Shown: positions 7,541 to 16,336 of the stretch, in pieces | Layout of the letters: every line of letters begins with the position of its first letter | Numbering within the stretch: the first letter of the stretch is position 1 | Origin: Thermoplasmatota archaeon | Lineage (GTDB): Archaea > Thermoplasmatota > Thermoplasmata > Thermoplasmatales > Thermoplasmataceae | Reading direction: 5' to 3' | DNA: 64,000 nt | Assembly (NCBI GenBank): GCA_023487205.1 | Contig: JAMDBT010000027.1 | Location: forward strand, 45,154 to 109,153 | Notes under the pieces: model-generated | What the model was told of the DNA's origin: nothing | Seen by the model: the letters and a program-made list of their open reading frames with translations, nothing else | Database searches by the model: none | Position numbers and translations under genes: made by a program

Positions 7541-8606
7541 TTCTGGCACCTCCAAGCTTGTTTAAAAAATATAGAAAGAACGGAACTCCCGCTATTCCGG
7601 TAACGATCCCGATGGGTATTACAATCCCGGTTACTATTGATCGGGCAATGTCATCCGCCAGCAGGAGGAATATCGCACCAAGGGCGGCAGAAGAGGGAAT
7701 AACGTACTTGTTGGATCCTCCATAAATGGACCTTGAGATGTGTGGAATTACGAGTCCGACAAAACCTATAAGCCCGCTGATCGAAACCGCTGCGGAGACG
7801 CTGAGGGCGACCAGGAAGAAGATATTTCTCTTGACAGATTCCACGTTAACCCCCACGGCCCTTGCGTGCGCCTCTCCCATCTGCATCGCATTTAACTCAC
7901 GATAGTAGTTTCCAATCAGGATTGATGAAATCAATACGATTACGACAACAAGATCAAGTTCTGGCCAGGTAATGTTCTGAAGTGAACCAAGGAGCCAGAA
8001 GAACGCCTCTCCCTGGAGAGTTATGTTTGTAAAGATGAGAAGTGCAACTATTGATGAAATGAGCAATGAGAAGGCCACCCCGGTGAGGAGAAGATACGTC
8101 GGATGCGCCATTCCGCCTCTGAAGGAAAACATATAAACAAGTGTTACAACCGCCATCGAAGACAGGAAGGCAAAGGCCTGAACGGTATAGAATCCGTACA
8201 GGGTAAGACCGAACACTATGGCCGTTACGGCTCCCAGTGAAGCTCCGCTGGAAAGGCCTATGATGTAGGGTTCCGTGATGGGATTTCTGAAAACGCTCTG
8301 GATCGCTGCTCCCCCGATTCCGAGGCTCGCACCTACCACAACTCCGCCTATTACTTCCGGCTCTCTGAGATACACCACTATTTCGTATTGGGTGAAGTCA
8401 AAATTATGCGGGATAAATTGCCCCAGAAACGGTATCTGGGTGCCATAAATCTGTGCCACATATAGAAAAGGTATCCGTACAGGGCCGACGAAAGTGGAGA
8501 AAATCATTACCAGAACCAACAAAAGGTATGATCCTAAAATAAAATAGACCTTCCCCAAGGTCTTCTTTTCAGGCTCCAGGGGAGAGTCCTCTTCGTTCAT
8601 TGCCAC
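7530..8606 (-). CDS. ABC transporter permease (FecCD/BtuC family)
   Basis: 358 residues with about ten membrane helices. FecCD family hallmarks are the GASLGIGGAAIQSVFRNPITEP segment (about 112-134), GLSSGASLGA, and LIGFVGLVIPHISR near residues 285-298, the coupling-helix region that contacts the ATPase. GTG at 8606 or ATG at 8600 is the start. It lies 4 nt after the binding-protein gene and overlaps the ATPase gene, so binding protein, permease and ATPase form one minus-strand operon. Confidence 0.93.
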   Translation of the reverse strand: MAMNEEDSPLEPEKKTLGKVYFILGSYLLLVLVMIFSTFVGPVRIPFLYVAQIYGTQIPFLGQFIPHNFDFTQYEIVVYLREPEVIGGVVVGASLGIGGAAIQSVFRNPITEPYIIGLSSGASLGAVTAIVFGLTLYGFYTVQAFAFLSSMAVVTLVYMFSFRGGMAHPTYLLLTGVAFSLLISSIVALLIFTNITLQGEAFFWLLGSLQNITWPELDLVVVIVLISSILIGNYYRELNAMQMGEAHARAVGVNVESVKRNIFFLVALSVSAAVSISGLIGFVGLVIPHISRSIYGGSNKYVIPSSAALGAIFLLLADDIARSIVTGIVIPIGIVTGIAGVPFFLYFLNKLGGARNES

Positions 8607-8610
8607 AGGC

Positions 8611-9609
8611 TCAACCGGTAATCACCGGATCAGGGTTGCTTCCGAGACTTAACGGAAACGCAGGAAGCCTTACCGATACGTTGTATGATACGTAAATCAT
8701 CCACTGTATTGCGTAGATGTCCCTGAAATTTGGTTCAGTGAATATGTCCTCACTGGGTATTGTAAACACTTTGCTATTCTTCACCGCAGGGGTTGAGTTG
8801 AACGGACTCACGTCTGTTGCGTTTAAAGGCACATACTGATCAAGGAAAATAACCTGCGGGGAATTGTTTGCAATATCCTCAGGGGAGATGGTGTAGAAAT
8901 TGCTGCCATACGGAGCTGCAATGTTTTTCAGCCCTGCATACTGGAAATACTGGTTTACAAACGTATCATATCCCGCAGTCCATATCCCGCCACCGGAGTC
9001 CATGTAATAAAATGCGTTAAGGCCAGTGTCATTAATAGACGAGGAGGAGTTCTTGAGCGCTAAGAGTGATTGGTTCATCCAGGAATTCAGCTTGGACGCA
9101 TTCACAGCATTGCCAGTTATTTCTCCGAGGAATGCGTTCTGTTGCTCTATCAACTGGAAACTCGAACCACCACCGGCATCCAGGTACACATAGTCGATCC
9201 CAGCGCCGAGAATCTGGTTTACGGCCTGCGTTCCGGAATAATTATCAAACGATATCACGACCTGAGGGGTCAAATTAATGATCTGCTCCACGTCCAGGCT
9301 TGGGTAATCCGTGATGTTTGGAAGCGATTGGCCTGGAGGATAGTTGTCATAGGAGGTTCCAGCCACTAGGTACTTGTAACTCCCCAGAGCATACAGTGTG
9401 GCGGTCGCAGCCGGGTCCAGGGAAACAATCCTTGTAAATCTATACGATGAGTCATTTCCGTTGGCCATAGTGAGGACTTGACCCTTCTGTACTTGAGGCT
9501 TTTGCTCATAGTAATAGAAGCTCAAACCACCAATTACAACTATTAGGGCTATTACCACCGCAACCAGCACTCTTGCATCTCTTAATACTCCCAACGATCG
9601 TTTGTTCAT
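8611..9609 (-). CDS. ABC transporter substrate-binding protein (BtuF/FhuD family), membrane-anchored
   Basis: 332 residues. One N-terminal hydrophobic helix (about 14-33, VLVAVVIALIVVIGGLSFYYY) tethers it to the outer face of the membrane, as expected in a cell without periplasm. The two-lobed class III binding fold is shown by RIVSLDPAATATLYALGS, the linker helix around NASKLNSWMNQ, and the second lobe with ENIANNSPQVIFLDQ-type sequence. It captures a metal chelate such as cobalamin or an iron siderophore for the permease. It is the first gene of the operon. Confidence 0.9.
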   Translation of the reverse strand: MNKRSLGVLRDARVLVAVVIALIVVIGGLSFYYYEQKPQVQKGQVLTMANGNDSSYRFTRIVSLDPAATATLYALGSYKYLVAGTSYDNYPPGQSLPNITDYPSLDVEQIINLTPQVVISFDNYSGTQAVNQILGAGIDYVYLDAGGGSSFQLIEQQNAFLGEITGNAVNASKLNSWMNQSLLALKNSSSSINDTGLNAFYYMDSGGGIWTAGYDTFVNQYFQYAGLKNIAAPYGSNFYTISPEDIANNSPQVIFLDQYVPLNATDVSPFNSTPAVKNSKVFTIPSEDIFTEPNFRDIYAIQWMIYVSYNVSVRLPAFPLSLGSNPDPVITG

Positions 9610-9635
9610 GAAAATCTACACGTAAAGCGTCTTGA

Positions 9636-9645
9636 CATATGTAAA
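9636..9645 (-). promoter_or_regulatory. TATA box of the metal-chelate transporter operon
   Basis: On the minus strand TTTACATATG is centred about 31 nt before the ATG at 9609, giving a transcript with almost no leader. No obvious palindromic operator was seen next to it. Confidence 0.4.
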
Positions 9646-9699
9646 GTTTACCTACTATATTCAAAGTCGGCATATCACAAATATACCAGGCAACTAGCT

Positions 9700-10170
9700 C
9701 CGCCGGACATCTCTGGTACTAGAAATCAAATTGATTAATTTTGCGATCATCTGAGCAGAAAGCCAACTCCTTCATGGGCGGGATGAATGCGGAACCTATA
9801 TGATGAAACATGGCATGATTATTCAGGCACGAGACTCCTCTCCGAGAAAGTCGTGCACGAAAACCCCCATGATACGATTGATCCGAAAGGACTTCGCCAT
9901 GAGGTTTGGAACATCCCGGTTCCGCAGTCCATGCAGAGGAATGGATCAGCGACGTATCCAGATTGCATGCAGACAGGGATGCATGCAAAGGGAGCACTGA
10001 TACCCCTAAAGACGCAACTCCCAGGACTGGAGAGACGCCAAAACTCGGTAATGAGTTCCCGCAAAACCGTCTGGACCGTGAGGGATGAAGACGAAAGCGG
10101 AGCAAAAGTGAGAACCTCCTATCACTTGCGATGGAGAGTATGTCAGGGAGCAAAATTAGGCGGGTTGGTC
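9700..10170. other. Gene-poor stretch with possible decayed transposase (TnpB-like) remnant
   Basis: About 470 nt with overlapping open frames on both strands, none with a convincing start, ribosome site or family match. The plus frame at 9906-10088 (RLHADRDACKG, then STDTPKDATPRTGE) and its continuation past a stop (RKRSKSENLLSLAMES) loosely resemble the tails of IS605-type TnpB proteins, suggesting a dead relic. An imperfect inverted repeat (GCACGAGACT near 9827 and AGTCGTGC near 9849) could be a subterminal hairpin. I see no supported gene here. Confidence 0.3.
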
Positions 10171-10178
10171 GAAGAGGA

Positions 10179-10397
10179 TCAGATCTGGACGATCCTGACG
10201 ACGTTGCTTCCTCTTACAACCACGGTACCCAACTTCTTTTCGGTGTTCTCTGCATTTTCCTGAACATCATCCAGTACCATGTTCATATACTCATCATATC
10301 CAACAAGGACACCAACAAAGGCCCTGTTGTCCTTCAGCAGCAGCGAAACTTTCTTGTTCAGGCTCTCTTCGAGCATTTTCATTGGTAGAGTTGCCAT
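10179..10397 (-). CDS. Sm-like archaeal protein (LSm/SmAP)
   Basis: 72 residues, the size of a minimal Sm fold. Sm1 motif: KKVSLLLKDNRAFVGVLVGYDEYMNMVLDD at about 15-44. Sm2 motif: GTVVVRGSNVVRI near the C-terminus. Such proteins form heptameric or hexameric rings that bind U-rich RNA. It is the last gene of a minus-strand set with a small coiled-coil ORF and exosome subunit Csl4, a setting that fits RNA metabolism. Confidence 0.93.
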   Translation of the reverse strand: MATLPMKMLEESLNKKVSLLLKDNRAFVGVLVGYDEYMNMVLDDVQENAENTEKKLGTVVVRGSNVVRIVQI

Positions 10398-10408
10398 ATT
10401 TTCATACC

Positions 10409-10576
10409 TCAGTTAAATTCGTCCTCGTCGACTTCTCCCTCTTTATTCATCAGGGCTCGTATGATCCCCTTGAGGATCTCTTTCATGTCTTCAATTTCCC
10501 TTCGCATCGAAGAAACTTCATTGGATAATTTCTCAAATTGTTCGATCTTTCCGGTTGTACCAGTTTTCACGGTCAC
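10409..10576 (-). CDS. Small coiled-coil protein between Csl4 and the Sm-like gene
   Basis: 55 codons, starting at GTG 10576. That codon overlaps the csl4 stop as GTGA, and GGAGGG lies just upstream; a second GTG at 10570 has better spacing (8 nt) and would drop two residues. The sequence is a heptad-patterned helix (KIEQFEKLSNEVSSMRREI, then EDMKEILKGIIRAL) with an acidic tail ending DEDEFN. I recognise no family. It ends 12 nt before the Sm-like gene, so the three are likely co-translated. A role as a partner of RNA-processing factors is inference. Confidence 0.7.
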   Translation of the reverse strand: MTVKTGTTGKIEQFEKLSNEVSSMRREIEDMKEILKGIIRALMNKEGEVDEDEFN

Positions 10577-11163
10577 TTCCCTCCTATAATTATGTCACCG
10601 TAATCCGAGGGCATCTTTCGGATTTCCTCGTTGTCACAGTTTGTGCAGATTAAGCTGTTATTTTTTTTCACAAGCCTTGTCCTGCACCGGCTGCAAAAAG
10701 CAATTACGGTACCAAATTCATTGCCCCGGAGACTCAGCTCAAGAGACATACCTGTTCTGAAGACCTTTGCCCTTACGTAATCTCCAACCCTTACGGGAGG
10801 AGGAGACCTCTGATCCGGGCTGTTACGATCGCTGAATACTCTCAGGTTTCCCTGCACGTTCAATTCGAAAAGACTGTTGTGATCAACGACCAATGCTCCC
10901 ACTGCAACTGTATATCTGCCGCGGTCACCCTTTATGACCTGGCCAAACACAGTGTCACCTACTCTGGGGATTATCTTCTTCTTCCTTGAATCCACGGAAA
11001 TTTCGAGATTGTCGTCATCTTTACGAATTGTGCCGCAGACCAGGGAGATAAGTTCTCCGTCCTCTTCCGACACGTTCCTGCCTGGAACGAATTCCTCGGA
11101 TGTTGCCAGCGTTTCCCCGGGCAACACAAACTGTGGGGGACTTCCCTTAGAATCCTCTACCAA
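10573..11163 (-). CDS. csl4: Exosome RNA-binding subunit Csl4
   Basis: 196 residues. The N-terminal domain contains FVLPGETLATSEEFVPG, the central S1 domain starts near GDTVFGQVIKGDRGRYTVAVG, and the C-terminal zinc ribbon shows CSRC and CTNC. Csl4 forms the cap of the archaeal exosome with Rrp4 and links to DnaG; the complex degrades or tails RNA 3' to 5'. The start codon is TTG at 11163, with GGTGAT a few nt upstream. It is followed, overlapping, by a small coiled-coil ORF and the Sm-like gene. Confidence 0.92.
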   Translation of the reverse strand: MVEDSKGSPPQFVLPGETLATSEEFVPGRNVSEEDGELISLVCGTIRKDDDNLEISVDSRKKKIIPRVGDTVFGQVIKGDRGRYTVAVGALVVDHNSLFELNVQGNLRVFSDRNSPDQRSPPPVRVGDYVRAKVFRTGMSLELSLRGNEFGTVIAFCSRCRTRLVKKNNSLICTNCDNEEIRKMPSDYGDIIIGGK

Positions 11164-11200
11164 ATGATCACCAATCTTAGAATCGCCAATAATGCCCGCG

Positions 11201-11210
11201 GCATATTTTA
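11201..11210 (-). promoter_or_regulatory. TATA box of the csl4 operon
   Basis: TAAAATATGC on the minus strand lies about 42 nt before the TTG start, which would give a leader of about 15-18 nt containing the GGTGAT ribosome site. Confidence 0.4.
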
Positions 11211-11326
11211 TTCATCGTTAATAAGGTTTGGATAGTCTGAGAACCACTGGATTAATGCACGCAGAGATATGCCACGCGGAGCATCAGAAACGCCAAATTG
11301 AATAGTCCGTCCTTAATCACCGTAAG

Positions 11327-12850
11327 TTGTTTCAGGACACGTCGTTCTTCGCTATGGCACGGACAGGAATTATGGAAAACGGGAAGAAATATCCGCTCAT
11401 CCTGACAATTGACGAAGTGAGAAAAATAAGGAGCGCCATTGGGTATGACTCACTTAAACTCGCCGGGAACGTGAATATCGTCGAAGCTGGCGATCTTGTT
11501 ATAGTTCCGGATGCTCCGAGACTGATTCTGAGGCCAAGGAAATTTCTCTCAACCATCCTAATGATCAGGAGGAAGTACGGATTTAAGTCCCTGATATACG
11601 CACAGGGTATAGCCGACCCGTACCTGCTTCCCAGCCTTGTATACGCGGGGGTCAGTGTTTTCGATGATTTATATCCACGAATGGACGCTCTTAATGGAAT
11701 TGCGTACGGCCCGCTGGGAAAATACGCGACAGAAACCGACTCAACCGAACAGAACCTGCGGTTTACCGGGGAGATTGTTGGGGATCTTGCAAGGGCAATC
11801 TCTGACGGAACGCTTCGCGAGGTCGTAGAAAAGTTTGTCATGTCATCGAAGAGTTCGGAATTATTGAGGATATTGGAGAAGGAGTATTACGCGGAAACTG
11901 AGGAAACGTTTCCTGCCAGAACTCCCCAGATCAGGGCTAATTTGGTGGATTCCCTATCCAGACCTGATCTTGTAAGATACAGGGATTATGTAACAAACAG
12001 GTACATGAAACCACAGTCAAAAACGGTGGCATTACTCATCCCATGCTCTGCAAGGAAGCCCTATTCATCTTCACGAAGCCACCGGTCTCTCATAGAAAGA
12101 CTCGGTGCCCTCAGGAAATTTACACACGAAATAATCATTACCTCCCCCGTCGGGGTTGTGCCACGTGAATTGGAGGAAACCTATCCACCGAGATTCTACG
12201 ATGTGCCCGTCACCGGCAACTGGTATGAAGATGAAAAGGTAATGATAGGCAACATGCTGAGTACCTATTTTTCGAGAAACAGGTACGACCACATCATTGC
12301 GCTGGTCAAGGAAGATCTGAACTTTATTTCTGATTTCCTCCCGAACGGTTCGGACCTTATCAGCGGAAGGATAGACCGTACCGAGGATCTGGATAAGTTG
12401 GTCAAGAAATTGGACGAATTCGCACCACAACGCCCGGTCTCACATGACGAAAGGATGGAAAGAATGAGCGCCATTGCGAGATACCAGTTTGGTGACTGGA
12501 TTGGAAATTATATTGAAAATTTCAGGATTATCAGGAGCTACAACCAGTACATGTTCACAGAGAACGGTGAACCAAGGCTCGTGTACAATGAGCCAAAAGG
12601 GTCATTTTCCATACACAAATCCTTTGCTGGAGCATTTATCAAGGAAGGAAAATTCGTAGTCAGCATAGAGGATTTCAAGCCAACATCTAACGTGTATGCG
12701 ATTGGTGTTGTGGACGCTACAAGAGACGTGAGGCCCGAGGGAGAGGTGGTTGTTTCCCATTCCGGGGAACCAAGGGGAACCGGAATCGCGAAAATGCCCA
12801 TGGAGGCCATGATCCAGCTCGAGAAGGGAGTTGCGGTGAAAATGCGATGA
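11327..12850 (+). CDS. arcS: Archaeosine synthase alpha subunit (ArcS / TgtA2)
   Basis: 507 residues from TTG 11327, or 498 from ATG 11354. ArcS converts preQ0 at position 15 of tRNA, placed there by TgtA, toward archaeosine. The family signature PCSARKPYSSSRSHR is at about 239-253. The N-terminal part resembles a TGT-like barrel without the full catalytic set, and a C-terminal PUA RNA-binding domain (NVYAIGVVDAT... to GIAKMPMEAM) closes the protein. This architecture separates ArcS from TgtA. It stands alone, diverging from the csl4 operon. Confidence 0.92.
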   Translation: MFQDTSFFAMARTGIMENGKKYPLILTIDEVRKIRSAIGYDSLKLAGNVNIVEAGDLVIVPDAPRLILRPRKFLSTILMIRRKYGFKSLIYAQGIADPYLLPSLVYAGVSVFDDLYPRMDALNGIAYGPLGKYATETDSTEQNLRFTGEIVGDLARAISDGTLREVVEKFVMSSKSSELLRILEKEYYAETEETFPARTPQIRANLVDSLSRPDLVRYRDYVTNRYMKPQSKTVALLIPCSARKPYSSSRSHRSLIERLGALRKFTHEIIITSPVGVVPRELEETYPPRFYDVPVTGNWYEDEKVMIGNMLSTYFSRNRYDHIIALVKEDLNFISDFLPNGSDLISGRIDRTEDLDKLVKKLDEFAPQRPVSHDERMERMSAIARYQFGDWIGNYIENFRIIRSYNQYMFTENGEPRLVYNEPKGSFSIHKSFAGAFIKEGKFVVSIEDFKPTSNVYAIGVVDATRDVRPEGEVVVSHSGEPRGTGIAKMPMEAMIQLEKGVAVKMR

Positions 12851-12877
12851 TGCTTTTTGAAGACGTATTTCATTCCA

Positions 12878-12894
12878 TCTCCCATGATGGGAGA
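12878..12894. promoter_or_regulatory. Perfect palindrome upstream of the surface-protein/MoxR operon
   Basis: TCTCCCAT-G-ATGGGAGA is an 8-bp perfect inverted repeat with a single central base, flanked by an outer repeat TTCCAT (12873-12878) / ATGGAA (12900-12905). It lies between the arcS stop and the TATA box at 12942. The one-base spacer disfavours a simple hairpin terminator and favours a dimeric regulator site. No regulator is known. Confidence 0.4.
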
Positions 12895-12941
12895 AACACA
12901 TGGAACTCCATTTCTGGCGAATGTGAAATTGCCCCAAAATT

Positions 12942-12950
12942 GTTAAATAC
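12942..12950 (+). promoter_or_regulatory. TATA box of the surface-protein/MoxR operon
   Basis: GTTAAATAC is centred 25 nt upstream of the ATG at 12971, so the transcript should be leaderless. Confidence 0.5.
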
Positions 12951-12970
12951 GGACTAAGAGTGGCAAGAAT

Positions 12971-15787
12971 ATGAATCCAAAGGTGGTCGCCCTCGCGGTC
13001 GTGCTGGTGATCATAGTATCGGGCACATTCTATTACCTGAGGGTTGACTACCCATTCGGCATTTCGCAACCTCCGGTGGATATCAAGAATGTTTCTTTGT
13101 TTCAAAACGAGATTTTGCCAACCGACAAACTCGGATACGGGGTAGCAAACGCGACCAACCTGCAGATCGGCAGCAAGGTCACCACGGTCGTCCAGGGGTA
13201 CGTGCATAACCGAAGCAGCACGCTGCCAATTGCCAACTCAGAGCTATTTGTTGCAGCATACCCCGCCGAAACTTCGAGCCCTACCACGCAATCGGGATTC
13301 TATACATTTGAAGTTCTTTATGCTGTCTCGGGGACGTTTTCCTTTAAGGTTCCCGGGTACAGGACAATGTCTTTACAGGAGAGCTGGAGCGGCGGAACCT
13401 CGTGGCTCAATCTCTCTTTCAGTCCTGCCCAAAAACATCTTATTCAGGGCACCACGGTATACCAGAACGGGAGTATCCTTCCAAACGCCGAAATTCAATT
13501 CATTGGCGCTTACGGTCAGGATGCAACCGTGTCCGGACCCAGCGGAAGATTCAGCATCGAACTGTACAACGATTCCTACCTAATGACAACGAATATGTAT
13601 GGTTTCCAGCCGGGCCTGACTCCATACGTGCTAAATGTAACTGGCCCAGGCACTTATACGCTCGTGTACCACCAGTCCGGCACATTATTCAACGTGTCTG
13701 GCAGGTTGTTGTACGTAAACGGGGCCGGAATAGCTGGAGGGAATGTATCTTACCAATTGGTGAAGGTAATAACCGGACCTAATGGCTACTACTCAATCAA
13801 GGTGCCGTATGGAGCTGACATTCTTCAGGGAAGCGCAGCGGATTACGCAAGCAACTCTACAAATGTGTTTGTGAACAGCAACTTGACTGGCATTAACATT
13901 GTTCTGAACGTGCGCGACCCCTTTGTGGGACCGCCGGGGTCGACAGGCTCATGGAGTCCATTGGTGGGCGGTAACGTTTCCGGAATGAAGCAGTCAACAG
14001 TAGTTCCCACATCCTACAGTCAATACGGCATGGTTGGCACGCTGATTAATAACAGTACTCACCTACCGATCCAGAACCTGACATTTACCATCATCATTGA
14101 AGTCAACTCGGTTTACTTCTATAAGGTGTCCCAGACGAATCTTTCAGGTGAATTTGGTCTGGACGTGAGGTACAAGGGCACATACGATTTCTATTTCAAT
14201 TCGGTAACGTATCTCAGAAACCAGACCCTGGTACCCGTGGCCGCGAACGGTTCCCTGTTTTCGGTGAATCTTATTCCAAGCGGTAAGATCAGCTTGATTT
14301 ATGTCAATGGGACTGTGACAAACAGGGCAACGGCCCTTCCGCTGGATAAGGCGGCCGTTACTTTTGCTAACCCTGCCAACGCATCCTACAATTATTCCAC
14401 TTTGACAAACGCTACCGGAAAATACACGTTGCACATTTCCGTCGGAGTCTACAACGCATCGGCTTCTCTCCTGGGCTTCCTTCCCAATTACACCGTGAGG
14501 GCTTTTAACTCCAATTCAATCCTTAATTTCGCCCTCACGCCAATATATCCTTTGGGAATTGGCGGCAACAATACTAACTGGAATCCATCGAACGGCACGG
14601 GCATACCGGGAGTGACAAATAAAAGCGTCACCTCCAACCTTACCCGGGACGGCAACATTACGGGCAAGCAGAATGAATCCATTTTCCTGAAGCTTGTAAA
14701 TGCTTCCTCCGTCCCGCTGCCATATTTGCAGTTTGCCTTCTTCACAGAGGTTAATGGAGTCTATGCGAGGGTTGTGAACGAGACCAATGCCACCGCATAT
14801 TCGGTCATAAAGACACCATATAACGGCACATATCCTTTCGTGATTGAGGCGCTGCAATTTGTTTCAAAGGAATACAATGCCTCGTATGGCCAGTATTCCC
14901 TGACTGTTGTAATGAAGCAGAGACCTCTAGCCTGGGCTTCAGATACCTTCCAGAATAATTTTAACAAGACGGTAAACCTGTCTGCGACAAATCTCTCCGT
15001 TCCACTGAATTCCCTTATTCTATCAAATTCAATTGTGCAGCCTTACAACGGTACCGGCTATGGCTACGAGACCAAATCGCTGACCGGGACGGATTACAGG
15101 TACCTCCTGGGAAACGCTTCGTCGTACGTTTTCAACTATACAAATCTGCACTTCGCGCCCTACCAGTGGGTATTCTCGATGACGGTACCTACTGCAGTTA
15201 GTATGGTTTCCGAATTACAACCTTATGAGATCATAATCAATTCTAGTACTGGCCTGAAGTCGACTGTCACAATAAGTGGAACGTCCGTGAACAACCAGCT
15301 GATCCCTACCGGCACTAATACCAGATATTCGCCCATGCTTTCCCAGTCCACCTGGAACGTTCACTTCAACCTGCCTGGGGGTACCCTTCTGAATTCCACT
15401 GCCGTGGCCCTGGCTGCGGCTAAACCAAACAAGACGCTTAATTTCAACCTTACGACTGGTAGTGTGACTTTTACCAAGATTAGTGCTTCTTCGCTCTCGA
15501 ACGGAACTGACGATGTCAACTACACAGGCACTATTTCCGGGGAATTTTACGCTTACTTTGTGAACATAAGCCTGGTGTTCTCAGGCAATACCGGCATCTA
15601 CTTTGACTTGAATCCAGTCCCCACTCCGGCCGTGATTAATACTGGACCCTCTTACACGCTCTTCAATCTAACAAACCCCCTGCTGATTTCCTCAAGCACA
15701 CAGGTTACCATTAACGCCGGAGCAGTCAGTGGCTCCGTGTTGACAAGCACAGCGAACATTTATTACTACTCCAGCGTATTGACATAA
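12971..15787 (+). CDS. Large cell-surface protein with carboxypeptidase-regulatory-like beta domains
   Basis: 938 residues. One N-terminal hydrophobic helix (about 5-22) serves as signal or anchor; no C-terminal helix is seen. The rest is beta-rich, dense in Asn-Xaa-Ser/Thr sites, and holds several Ig-like CarboxypepD_reg-type repeats, seen as recurring GTVTN/GxxxxNA beginnings and GxYxxxVxxG endings (for example GKYTLHISVGVYNASA near 480). The function is probably structural or adhesive; no enzyme motif is visible. It opens a plus-strand run that leads, with short gaps or overlaps, into a MoxR-DUF58 operon, so it may be a client of that chaperone system (inference). Confidence 0.8.
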   Translation: MNPKVVALAVVLVIIVSGTFYYLRVDYPFGISQPPVDIKNVSLFQNEILPTDKLGYGVANATNLQIGSKVTTVVQGYVHNRSSTLPIANSELFVAAYPAETSSPTTQSGFYTFEVLYAVSGTFSFKVPGYRTMSLQESWSGGTSWLNLSFSPAQKHLIQGTTVYQNGSILPNAEIQFIGAYGQDATVSGPSGRFSIELYNDSYLMTTNMYGFQPGLTPYVLNVTGPGTYTLVYHQSGTLFNVSGRLLYVNGAGIAGGNVSYQLVKVITGPNGYYSIKVPYGADILQGSAADYASNSTNVFVNSNLTGINIVLNVRDPFVGPPGSTGSWSPLVGGNVSGMKQSTVVPTSYSQYGMVGTLINNSTHLPIQNLTFTIIIEVNSVYFYKVSQTNLSGEFGLDVRYKGTYDFYFNSVTYLRNQTLVPVAANGSLFSVNLIPSGKISLIYVNGTVTNRATALPLDKAAVTFANPANASYNYSTLTNATGKYTLHISVGVYNASASLLGFLPNYTVRAFNSNSILNFALTPIYPLGIGGNNTNWNPSNGTGIPGVTNKSVTSNLTRDGNITGKQNESIFLKLVNASSVPLPYLQFAFFTEVNGVYARVVNETNATAYSVIKTPYNGTYPFVIEALQFVSKEYNASYGQYSLTVVMKQRPLAWASDTFQNNFNKTVNLSATNLSVPLNSLILSNSIVQPYNGTGYGYETKSLTGTDYRYLLGNASSYVFNYTNLHFAPYQWVFSMTVPTAVSMVSELQPYEIIINSSTGLKSTVTISGTSVNNQLIPTGTNTRYSPMLSQSTWNVHFNLPGGTLLNSTAVALAAAKPNKTLNFNLTTGSVTFTKISASSLSNGTDDVNYTGTISGEFYAYFVNISLVFSGNTGIYFDLNPVPTPAVINTGPSYTLFNLTNPLLISSSTQVTINAGAVSGSVLTSTANIYYYSSVLT

Positions 15788-15808
15788 GCCTGCACGGCGC
15801 TGAGAAAC

Positions 15809-16336
15809 ATGGAGGAAAAGGGAGTATTTGCGAGACTGTTCGGGTTTGGAAAAAGGAAGCCTACATTCTCCGTAAACACCGAGATCAGGATCAGGACGGT
15901 AGGAGATATCCCGCCGATGATTGAGGCCAAGAGATTGATCGGCAATGGGGACGCAAATGCCGCCATAGTTTTCATATTTAATACCGCTAAGAAGGACTAT
16001 GCCAGATTCTTTGGAGTAAGAATCGACCAGAATGAGCCCAATCGCCAGTTTCTCATAAAATCGTTTACCAGCTTTGGCATAAGGATTCCTGAAGAGGGAA
16101 ACCTTGACAACACAGTCATTCAGGAAAGCGTCAACAACCCGCCTGCCATAAATGACAAGCAGATTAACCAGTTCAGCGCGCTCAGAAAACTGACCACGTT
16201 TTACATCGAACTCTATGAGGGTGCGAGGTTTTCCAGTGGATTCAAGGGAGATCCTGAGCTTATTGTGGAAAGAATCTCTGACGTATACAACTATATGGAC
16301 ATTCCGAAGTTGTATTTCTCAGAGGAATATCAGTGA
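15809..16336 (+). CDS. DUF4129-like protein of the MoxR operon
   Basis: 175 residues, soluble. A helical segment EAKRLIGNGDANAAIVFIFN and the later LRKLTTFYIELYEGARFSS resemble the DUF4129 domain (paired-helix domain ending in a conserved LTxxxExARYS-like stretch), which often sits beside MoxR and DUF58 genes. The match is by eye and weak. It follows the surface protein by 21 nt and its stop overlaps the next start as GTGA. An adaptor role in the chaperone complex is inference. Confidence 0.7.
   Translation: MEEKGVFARLFGFGKRKPTFSVNTEIRIRTVGDIPPMIEAKRLIGNGDANAAIVFIFNTAKKDYARFFGVRIDQNEPNRQFLIKSFTSFGIRIPEEGNLDNTVIQESVNNPPAINDKQINQFSALRKLTTFYIELYEGARFSSGFKGDPELIVERISDVYNYMDIPKLYFSEEYQ

Noticed and set aside
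9719..10153. 144-codon minus-strand frame beside the Sm-like gene
   Set aside because: Arg/Ser-rich, low-complexity product with no start signal and competing frames on the other strand; likely chance.
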